Shown here piece by piece: positions 58,143-64,000 of a DNA stretch of 64,000 bases (the first letter of the stretch is position 1; the number at the start of each line of letters is the position of its first letter). A program made the position numbers and the translations under genes. The DNA is from Neobacillus niacini. Its GTDB lineage: Bacteria; Bacillota; Bacilli; Bacillales; Cytobacillaceae. The notes beneath the pieces are model-generated. The model worked only from the letters and a program-made list of their open reading frames with translations, did not search any database and was not told the origin of the DNA. The DNA lies in contig NZ_JAMBOX010000010.1 of the NCBI RefSeq assembly GCF_023715785.1, positions 62,001-126,000 on the forward strand, read 5' to 3'.

Positions 58143-59444
58143 TTAGGAAACGACACTCGCTTCCGTTTTTAATGCTTTACCTTCCCCCAGTTCAGGGTGT
58201 GCATTCTTGATTACAGATGGTCTTACCATGACTAACACTACGCCAACCAATAGAGCGGCAGATGAAATTAAAATCCATTGGGCAGGGAATATATCATACA
58301 AGAAACCATAGAGAACCATTCCCAGTGGCATCAAGGCCATCGCCATCGTTTCTACAATCGAAAACACCCGGCCTTTATAATCATCAGCAATTTGCTTTTG
58401 CATCATGACTTGAATCGGTGTATTTACAATAATCACTAAGGCCCCAAATACAAACATCGCCAGCGTATAGTAGCCAAAGGCACCGTTATATGACAGTTTT
58501 ATCAGCAGCGGCAAGGCCATCATCCCCATGATTACACCCATACCGATGATTCCACGCTTGGAAACGACCAGCGGAAATTGCACTTCCTTTCTTATCGAAA
58601 AATAGATTGAAAACAGCAGCATCCCAACAGCAAACGCCCCTTGGGTAAACCCGAAATGCTGCGAGGCCATTTTTAATTTTTCAATCAGGACGAAGGAATA
58701 GCCGACTTCGAATGCCCCGAACAGGAAATTGATCAGTAGTGAAACCCAAATAATCACCATCAACAGCGGCTGCAGTTTCAAATAACTTACCCCTGCCTTC
58801 ATGCTTTGCCACATCGATTCTTTTGGCTCCCCTTCAGCGGTTTCCTTTCGATTGGCATAAAGATTAAAATTCATCGTCGATTCGAGCAAAACCGCAATAA
58901 CGGAAGCAATCATATACGTCATCAAGAAGATTGGCATCGAAACGGCGCCATATAACAGGCCGCCAACTGCCGGGCTGGCAATCGATGCAAAGGAAATCGA
59001 CATTTGATTTAAAGACATCGCCCGCTGCACTCTCGCTTCATCAACGAGCCCTGTTACTGACGAAGTAAATGTAACACCTGAAAACATTGAGGTTAACGAC
59101 AATATGCAGGAAGTGGCATAAATCGCGGTCAACGACAAACCGGAGGTTAAACTGACGGCCAATAATCCTCCTATTGCCAAGGTTGTCGCAATCTGAGCGA
59201 CGATAATAATCCGTTTTCTCGAATATCTGTCCACCAAATATCCCGCGAACGGAGCCGCCAGCGTCCGCGGCAGGAGGTTACAAATAAGGTTTGTCGCAAA
59301 GCTTGTTGCTGACCCCGTTGCCTGTAAAATATAAAAACTAATCGCAAACGTATAAACTTGCGCACCAAACGATGAAATCAACTTACTGATGGTAAACGTC
59401 CATAAATGATACGTCGCTTTTTTCAACTTCAAGCCCGCATCCAT
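58143..59444 (-). CDS. MFS transporter (macrolide/multidrug efflux-like)
   Basis: A 433-residue major facilitator with twelve helices of the MFS_3 type, whose members export macrolides, enterobactin or other compounds. The loop 2-3 signature appears as GYLVDRYSRKRII, and DDYKGRVFSIVETMAMALMPLG is the second-half counterpart. ATG 59444 has GGCAGGGG upstream. It is divergent from an HTH-TPR regulator with two copies of a perfect palindromic motif between them, implying that the regulator controls this exporter. Substrate unknown. Confidence 0.88.
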   Translation of the reverse strand: MDAGLKLKKATYHLWTFTISKLISSFGAQVYTFAISFYILQATGSATSFATNLICNLLPRTLAAPFAGYLVDRYSRKRIIIVAQIATTLAIGGLLAVSLTSGLSLTAIYATSCILSLTSMFSGVTFTSSVTGLVDEARVQRAMSLNQMSISFASIASPAVGGLLYGAVSMPIFLMTYMIASVIAVLLESTMNFNLYANRKETAEGEPKESMWQSMKAGVSYLKLQPLLMVIIWVSLLINFLFGAFEVGYSFVLIEKLKMASQHFGFTQGAFAVGMLLFSIYFSIRKEVQFPLVVSKRGIIGMGVIMGMMALPLLIKLSYNGAFGYYTLAMFVFGALVIIVNTPIQVMMQKQIADDYKGRVFSIVETMAMALMPLGMVLYGFLYDIFPAQWILISSAALLVGVVLVMVRPSVIKNAHPELGEGKALKTEASVVS

Positions 59445-59470
59445 GAAAATCCCCTGCCTTTTTCACGAAA

Positions 59471-59541
59471 GTTTAATTTAATTAAACAAATCATAACATG
59501 CAACATCTTCCATTTCAAGCAAAAGTTTAATATAATTAAAC
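59471..59541. promoter_or_regulatory. Twin operators between the MFS exporter and the HTH-TPR regulator
   Basis: GTTTAATTTAATTAAAC (59471-59487) and GTTTAATATAATTAAAC (59525-59541) are two near-identical palindromes, 54 bp apart centre to centre (about five helical turns, same face). One lies by each gene. Confidence 0.75.
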
Positions 59542-59609
59542 ATATAGTAAGATAAGTTTTTTATATGCGGGGATTTAGCACCCCTGCCCTTCGAGGAGTG
59601 ACAAGATCA

Positions 59610-60830
59610 ATGTTAGGTGAACGAATACGCAAAATAAGGAAACAGAAGAAAATGACGCTCGAGGCGCTCGCGGGTGAGGAACTGACAAAGGGGATGCTCA
59701 GTCTGATTGAAAATAATAAGGCCAAGCCTTCCATGGAAAGCCTCGCCTATATCGCCAAACAGCTGCAAGTCGAAATTTCCGAGCTGCTCGACGAGGTAAG
59801 TACCCTGGAATTAAGAGCAATACTAGAACAAGCTGAAAAGCTATTTAACTCTGAGGATGTAAATGGGAGCGAAAAGTATCAACCGCTGATTGCCCTGATT
59901 GAGCCCTATATTGAAAAGCTTACACAAGGATATGAAGCCGCCAGGTTATTGGACATATACGCCCGCTGCCTTTACCGTGAAAAAATATCCGGGTGGGATC
60001 ACTATTTTGACCGTGCCGCCAAAATGTACGATGAGATGAACTTGACAGCAAAACGGGCAAGTGTTGGTATCTTCCGTGCTTTGGTGAAATTTATCGAACA
60101 TGATTATCAATCCTCGTTAACCATTCTGCTTCACGAGAGGACTGAACTGGAAAAGAACCATGCTTACATCGACCCGATCACCCGGCTCGATTTGGATTAT
60201 CATGAGGCGGTGTTGCATTTTGCGGTTGGTGATTCCGAATCAGCCACACGAGTTATGGAAGGTGCTATTCATTTTTCCAAGGAACATCGAATTTTTTACC
60301 GGATCGATGATCTATACCGGCTGGCGGCTGCGCAGGCAGAAATGGTACCCGATGACACAAAAAAAGAGCATTATATTATGAAATTAAAGCAATACGGGGA
60401 ATTTGCCGATGATTTGCAAACAAAGCTTTTTTATCAACTCTTTCAGGTCATGGCACTAATCGGGGACAAGCACGATTATCATAAAGCTCTGGAAATCATT
60501 GACCAAATTTTTGCACATCCAAAAATGGAGGAGCTTTTCGAAGACTGGTTCTTGATTGAAAAAGGCAAGGCCCTATATGGCCTCGGGCAGTATTCCGATG
60601 CCCTTGCTTGTTTTGAAAAAGTAGAAATACCGGAGTATGCGCATCACCCATTTGATCTTTCCCTATTTTATGTCTTGGATTCGTACAAGGCCAGGTGCCA
60701 TTTTGAGTTAGGGAACAGGGAAGAGTCTGAAAAATGGGCTAAAACAGCCGTGGAAAATTTTGAATCGTTGCTTCCGACTCCCCATAAAGATTTCGCTATG
60801 GATACCTATAAAAAAATAACAGAAAATTAG
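59610..60830 (+). CDS. HTH (Xre-type) regulator with TPR-like repeats
   Basis: A 406-residue regulator. Residues 1-62 form an Xre helix-turn-helix (IRKIRKQKKMTLEALAGEEL). The rest is a solenoid of helix pairs, with clear TPR-like units such as KALYGLGQYSDALACFEKVE. This resembles RRNPP-type peptide-sensing regulators (NprR, PlcR), but no partner pre-peptide gene is visible on either side, so small-molecule or protein sensing is equally possible. I start at ATG 59610, with GGAG 11 nt upstream; the frame extends 15 codons further. Divergent from the MFS gene, with twin operators between. Confidence 0.86.
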   Translation: MLGERIRKIRKQKKMTLEALAGEELTKGMLSLIENNKAKPSMESLAYIAKQLQVEISELLDEVSTLELRAILEQAEKLFNSEDVNGSEKYQPLIALIEPYIEKLTQGYEAARLLDIYARCLYREKISGWDHYFDRAAKMYDEMNLTAKRASVGIFRALVKFIEHDYQSSLTILLHERTELEKNHAYIDPITRLDLDYHEAVLHFAVGDSESATRVMEGAIHFSKEHRIFYRIDDLYRLAAAQAEMVPDDTKKEHYIMKLKQYGEFADDLQTKLFYQLFQVMALIGDKHDYHKALEIIDQIFAHPKMEELFEDWFLIEKGKALYGLGQYSDALACFEKVEIPEYAHHPFDLSLFYVLDSYKARCHFELGNREESEKWAKTAVENFESLLPTPHKDFAMDTYKKITEN

Positions 60831-60853
60831 CCGCCTATCCATGGCGGCTTTTA
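60829..60853 (+). terminator. Terminator after the HTH-TPR gene
   Basis: AGCCGCC pairs with GGCGGCT over a 7-nt loop and is followed by TTTTA. The stop codon forms the base of the stem. Confidence 0.75.
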
Positions 60854-60859
60854 CAGTAT

Positions 60860-61582
60860 TCAATCCTCTGTTTTAGTCTTCAATTCCTCATACCATTCCA
60901 ATGTTTGTTCTGACGTTTTGGCATTGATAAAGATTTTTTTCTTGCCCATTTCTATATAGAGGATAGGAGAAGTCTCTTTTCTGATAAATAACAAACAGCT
61001 GCCGTAGTCTTTTACCTTGAAGCGTCCCTTGGCAATCGTGGACATGCCAAATCCGTCCTGCTTCAAGGTAACCTCCGGCATTTCATCAAGCAGCTCCACC
61101 TTTGTCACCTCTTGGTACGGCCATTCATCGCCATATACACCGGTAATTTCAAAGGACTGCCCACGTGCGATTAGTTCATAGTCCTGATAGGCGATATATT
61201 CAAGAACACCAAGCGCACCAATGACAACAACAAACAGTGAAGTCGAAATGATATAGCTCCGCTTTCGTTTTTTAGGCACCTCATATTTTGATAGATAAAT
61301 AAGCCCGCCCATTAGGAAAACCATCATAAATCCAAATTGAACCTCAAACGTGTATGCAAATGATGTCCAGTATAAAGGCATTAATAGCACCATGCCAACT
61401 GCCGTGGCAATCATCAATTTCCCCGTCCGTTGCGGGAACCCGTTAGCAATCAGCTCCTCCTGTTCTTCCTTTGGCCGGGTCGAAAACCCGGATATCAGCC
61501 AATATGCTTCTCTTTGCAACATTGCCCAACCCAGGAGCAAAAACATCAGAATCATGCCCAGCTGGACCAATAAAAGTGTCAT
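60860..61582 (-). CDS. DUF3784-containing membrane protein
   Basis: A 240-residue protein with an N-terminal helix, the cytoplasmic segment LISGFSTRPKEEQEEL typical of DUF3784, and further helices near 55-75, 80-98 and 110-130. A C-terminal beta-rich PH-like domain (about 150-235) follows. Function unknown. ATG 61582 has GGGGGTG 7 nt upstream; a TTG directly before it is in frame. It is 20 nt downstream of the MBL-fold gene and probably in one transcription unit with it and the MGMT gene. Confidence 0.78.
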   Translation of the reverse strand: MTLLLVQLGMILMFLLLGWAMLQREAYWLISGFSTRPKEEQEELIANGFPQRTGKLMIATAVGMVLLMPLYWTSFAYTFEVQFGFMMVFLMGGLIYLSKYEVPKKRKRSYIISTSLFVVVIGALGVLEYIAYQDYELIARGQSFEITGVYGDEWPYQEVTKVELLDEMPEVTLKQDGFGMSTIAKGRFKVKDYGSCLLFIRKETSPILYIEMGKKKIFINAKTSEQTLEWYEELKTKTED

Positions 61583-61602
61583 CAAACAACACCCCCTTTA
61601 CC

Positions 61603-62391
61603 TTAAAGCCCTTTTACGATCGATGAGACAACATGGAGCGAGTCCCATTCTCCTCCTGAGACAGTAATAATTGGATACTTTTTCGGAAACAGCTTTTGGT
61701 TAATTTCAGAGATTGATAACCCTTCACGATATAAATGTGCCACTTCCTCGCAGAGGTTCTCGAGATTTTCCAGCTTTTGTTTCAGCATCCCTTTCCCATT
61801 CTCTATATAGCCAGCATGGCAGCAATACATCGACCCGAAATCATAAGTCAGCAAAGTTCGGATCGAATCCATAATGACAGGGATTGATTCGCTATCCATA
61901 ATCACCTTTGTTTTCGGTGCGACAAATAAATCACCAGAAAACAGGATGCCTGTTTCCTCATTGAGAAAAGAAACATGATCCACGGCATGTCCAGGGGTAT
62001 AAATGACTTTCCATTCATAATGGCGAGATTGAATCGTCTCCCCCAACGGCTGAGCGGTAAATTTCCTCCGTTTGCCCCAGGTCACCTGCCGATACTTCGG
62101 ATAAGGCCAGTCCTGCTTACAAATATCGATTCCTTTCGGATGGACATAGATTGGTATATCAAGATTTTCCTGAATCCACGGAGCAGTCCCGGAATGGTCC
62201 TCGTGGCTATGTGTTAAAGCGACTAAATCAAAAGTATGTTCTTTGTAAAAAGAAATTAGATCCTCTTCGATACATTGGGGACCCGTATCAACCAGCAACC
62301 CATCTATCAAAAACGTAAAAACCCTTCCTACAGCCCCTTGAGTTATCCCTTCAATACACGTAACTTTGCCCTTTGAATACACATCAATCAT
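61603..62391 (-). CDS. MBL-fold metallo-hydrolase
   Basis: A 262-residue metallo-beta-lactamase-fold hydrolase. The metal-binding signature is THSHEDHSG (H-x-H-x-D-H), with further ligands in YTPGHAVDHVSF, FSGDLF and YCCHAGY. The overall pattern is that of glyoxalase-II-like or thioesterase-like members; the substrate is not evident. ATG 62391 has GGAGGGA about 5 nt upstream. The frame is open 53 codons further upstream, overlapping the MGMT gene on the same strand, but without a start signal. It lies 62 nt after the MGMT gene. Confidence 0.87.
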   Translation of the reverse strand: MIDVYSKGKVTCIEGITQGAVGRVFTFLIDGLLVDTGPQCIEEDLISFYKEHTFDLVALTHSHEDHSGTAPWIQENLDIPIYVHPKGIDICKQDWPYPKYRQVTWGKRRKFTAQPLGETIQSRHYEWKVIYTPGHAVDHVSFLNEETGILFSGDLFVAPKTKVIMDSESIPVIMDSIRTLLTYDFGSMYCCHAGYIENGKGMLKQKLENLENLCEEVAHLYREGLSISEINQKLFPKKYPIITVSGGEWDSLHVVSSIVKGL

Positions 62392-62453
62392 CGCTTCCCT
62401 CCACCCCCTCCTATATTTTACCACCGGGACCATTTTCTTGCTCGTACTGCCTT

Positions 62454-62963
62454 TTAAGCCTTCCGCTCTAACTCTAACAGCCGGGATTTCATCTCTAACC
62501 CACCCCGGAAGCCGGTCAGGGCCCCATTTTTCCCTAACACCCGGTGGCATGGGACGGTAATCATCACCGGATTGGCACCGATGGCTGCACCGACCGCACG
62601 CACCGCTGCAGGCCGATTAATCTTGGCGGCAATATCGGAATAAGTCCTCGTCTCTCCAAACGGGATTTCACAAAGCGCCTCCCAAACGGAACGCTGAAAT
62701 TCTGTTCCACGGTAATCGGACGGAATCGTAAAGCTTGTCCGCTCCCCTTCAAGATACTGTATTAATTCTTCAGCATATGGTCTTAGTTTTTCAGCGTCCT
62801 CTATCAGCCGACTTTTAGGCATCCGCTTTTCCACCCAGGCAGCCACCTCTTCAAACGCCTGTCCTTGCGACCCAACGAAACAAAGGCCTTTCTCAGTTGC
62901 AGCGAGATATAACTGCCAATCTTTATGCTTCAACAACGACCAATAAACCGGCTGTGCATTCAT
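62454..62963 (-). CDS. ogt: Methylated-DNA--protein-cysteine methyltransferase
   Basis: A suicide DNA repair protein that takes the methyl group from O6-methylguanine onto its own cysteine. The 169-residue protein has the invariant active site ITVPCHRV, the DNA-binding helix-turn-helix VRAVGAAIGANP and the LTGFRGGLEMK tail. ATG 62963 follows GGAGG at 8 nt. An upstream in-frame extension to 63179 has no start signal. Single-domain, without an Ada regulatory part. First of three codirectional genes. Confidence 0.94.
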   Translation of the reverse strand: MNAQPVYWSLLKHKDWQLYLAATEKGLCFVGSQGQAFEEVAAWVEKRMPKSRLIEDAEKLRPYAEELIQYLEGERTSFTIPSDYRGTEFQRSVWEALCEIPFGETRTYSDIAAKINRPAAVRAVGAAIGANPVMITVPCHRVLGKNGALTGFRGGLEMKSRLLELERKA

Positions 62964-63175
62964 ACTCTTTTCCTCCAATAAATAACCATGTTTTCTTTCA
63001 TTATACAAAAATAGCCGCCCGGCGTCAGGACCGGTACGGCGATTCTTCAATTGTAATCCGAGGGGTCGACAAAATAATTGTAAACCGTTTAACAGTGTTA
63101 TTACCTTTTTCACGTTGTTAATAATTATTTTGAAATAAGGAATTTTTCCGCACAGAAATAATGACAAATCTGTGA

Positions 63176-63214
63176 ACAAAAAAAAGACTATCCTTCACCT
63201 TTAAGGGACAGTCC
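63176..63214 (-). terminator. Terminator after ctaB
   Basis: Minus strand GACTGTCC pairs with GGATAGTC (one G-T) around an inner stem and ends in T7. Confidence 0.7.
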
Positions 63215-63233
63215 TAATAAATTTATAAAGTTT

Positions 63234-64000
63234 TCACTTGAATACTGGCAATGTAACCAAAATCATTAATACGAATAAAATTGAAACATAATTGACCGAG
63301 TAAAGAAAATTGATTTGTGCCCATTTAAGGTCGTTTTTCATAAAAAATCCGCTGATCCCTATTATTAACCATCCTAAGTTCATTAGGGTGGCAATGACAA
63401 CAAAAGCAGTGCCGAGTGATCCCAAGTAAAATGGCAGCGGCAACAGGCAGGCAATATAAACGACCATTTGTCTCTTTGTCATTTCAAACCCATGCACTAC
63501 CGGCAGCATTGCCACCTTGGCAGCGCGGTATTCTTCGCACTTTTTCATTGCAATCGCAAATGTATGAGGCATCTGAAAAACAAAGATAATCAAAAAGAGA
63601 ATGATTGGAACGATATGAAAACCAGACTCAATCGCGGTCCACCCAATCATTGGTGTGACAGCGCCGGAAACAGCACCAATGACAGTATTCAGTGTGTATT
63701 TTCGTTTAGACCACATTGTGTACAAGATGACATAAGTAAACCAGCCAATAAAGGCGTATCCGACAGCCTCCAGTCTCGTAAATAGCAACAGTACAAAACC
63801 AAGTACAGTCAGGACAATTCCTAAAGTTAATACTGATTTTAAAGAAAAATGACCGGTAACAGTTGGCCGATTCTTCGTCCGATCCATTACGGTATCGATG
63901 TCGACATCATACCAGTTATTAATAACAAGCGCTCCGCCCATCACCAAAGTACTTCCGATTATTGTCAACAGAAAAACATCCCAATAATCCATAAAGGAAC
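63234..64000 (-). CDS. ctaB: Protoheme IX farnesyltransferase (heme O synthase), partial
   Basis: Attaches a farnesyl group to heme b to give heme O for terminal oxidases. The 5' end lies beyond the window; 255 codons are visible and the frame runs open to the edge. The UbiA-family aspartate mot if is seen as NNWYDVDIDTVMDRTKNRPTV, followed by GAVTPMIGWTA and a second acidic loop MKKCEEYRAAKVAMLPVV. About seven helices remain. The residue before the second loop reads PHTFAIAM where B. subtilis CtaB has PHFLALAI, so it may be a diverged paralogue (CtaB2). A Met at 63992 is internal, not the start. Confidence 0.9.
   Translation of the reverse strand, partial: SFMDYWDVFLLTIIGSTLVMGGALVINNWYDVDIDTVMDRTKNRPTVTGHFSLKSVLTLGIVLTVLGFVLLLFTRLEAVGYAFIGWFTYVILYTMWSKRKYTLNTVIGAVSGAVTPMIGWTAIESGFHIVPIILFLIIFVFQMPHTFAIAMKKCEEYRAAKVAMLPVVHGFEMTKRQMVVYIACLLPLPFYLGSLGTAFVVIATLMNLGWLIIGISGFFMKNDLKWAQINFLYSVNYVSILFVLMILVTLPVFK

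Noticed and set aside
63060..63110. cre site (TGTAAACCGTTTAACA) upstream of the MGMT gene
   Set aside because: The symmetry has two extra bases at the centre compared with a cre and the location is more than 100 nt from the start codon.

Overview
The window looks like chromosomal DNA of a spore-forming Bacillaceae species, most like Neobacillus or Bacillus sensu lato. The evidence is strong AGGAGG-type ribosome binding sites, frequent TTG and GTG starts, Fur, PerR, BirA and CcpA (cre) sites of Bacillus type, a petrobactin-type yclNOPQ operon, tcyP, rocB, ctaB and PTS genes with a BglG-type antiterminator. No phage, conjugative element, intact transposase, rRNA, tRNA or CRISPR array was seen. 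Mobile-like content is limited to small intergenic repeats.

Layout. 1-3.5 kb: glpCBA, an anaerobic-type glycerol-3-phosphate dehydrogenase (minus strand; glpC is cut by the window edge). 3.5-9.7 kb: a metallophosphoesterase lacking a signal peptide, two GNAT acetyltransferases, hflX behind a long leader with a small upstream ORF and two terminator hairpins, a 51-bp tandem repeat array, and a Gfo/Idh/MocA oxidoreductase. 9.8-12 kb: a histidine phosphatase and a PadR/HAAS pair with a perfect operator. 12-16.6 kb: a sucrose operon (LacI regulator, PTS EIIBC, sucrose-6-phosphate hydrolase) with four operators and a cre site. 16.7-24.6 kb: a Fur-linked YhfC protein, a nitronate monooxygenase, ahpCF, a TSUP exporter, an SDR and an NRDE protein. 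24.8-31 kb: a sporulation-type histidine kinase, an amidohydrolase, an AAA ATPase without an ordinary start codon, and tcyP. 31.3-37 kb: an IclR-linked cluster for arginine or a modified guanidino compound (permease, RocB, two guanidino-modifying enzymes). 37-42.3 kb: an aldo-keto reductase, a GGDEF protein, bioY with a BirA operator, decayed genes, DinB and YkuK. 42.4-47 kb: the yclNOPQ siderophore operon, a block of five Fur boxes, and a peroxiredoxin whose peroxidatic residue is encoded by an in-frame TGA. 47-52.9 kb: a DUF418 protein, an aldo-keto reductase, a phosphatase, a CoA-transferase with a LytTR regulator, and a methyltransferase. 53-57.6 kb: an antiterminator, an N-acetylglucosamine-type PTS EIICB and an EIIA, with cre, promoter, RAT and terminator all visible, and a LacI regulator. 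57.6-64 kb: a small protein, an MFS exporter with a divergent HTH-TPR regulator and twin operators, DUF3784, MBL and MGMT proteins, and ctaB (cut by the edge).

The most interesting signal is the TGA at 46724-46726. It sits exactly where the T-x-x-C peroxidatic cysteine of a peroxiredoxin belongs, and a 7-bp hairpin with a G-rich loop follows about 20 nt later. This is the expected layout of a bacterial selenocysteine codon plus SECIS. The gene lies next to iron-regulated siderophore uptake genes. Other leads are the hflX leader, which resembles antibiotic-sensing attenuation, the IclR-controlled guanidino-compound cluster, a dispersed family of intergenic palindromes with the core GGTGCCTGACACC, two different tandem arrays with periods of about 51-52 bp, and several gene remnants (two histidine-kinase tails, an RsmF-type methyltransferase tail, an M14 peptidase). 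Coordinates of short motifs were counted by eye and may be off by a base.
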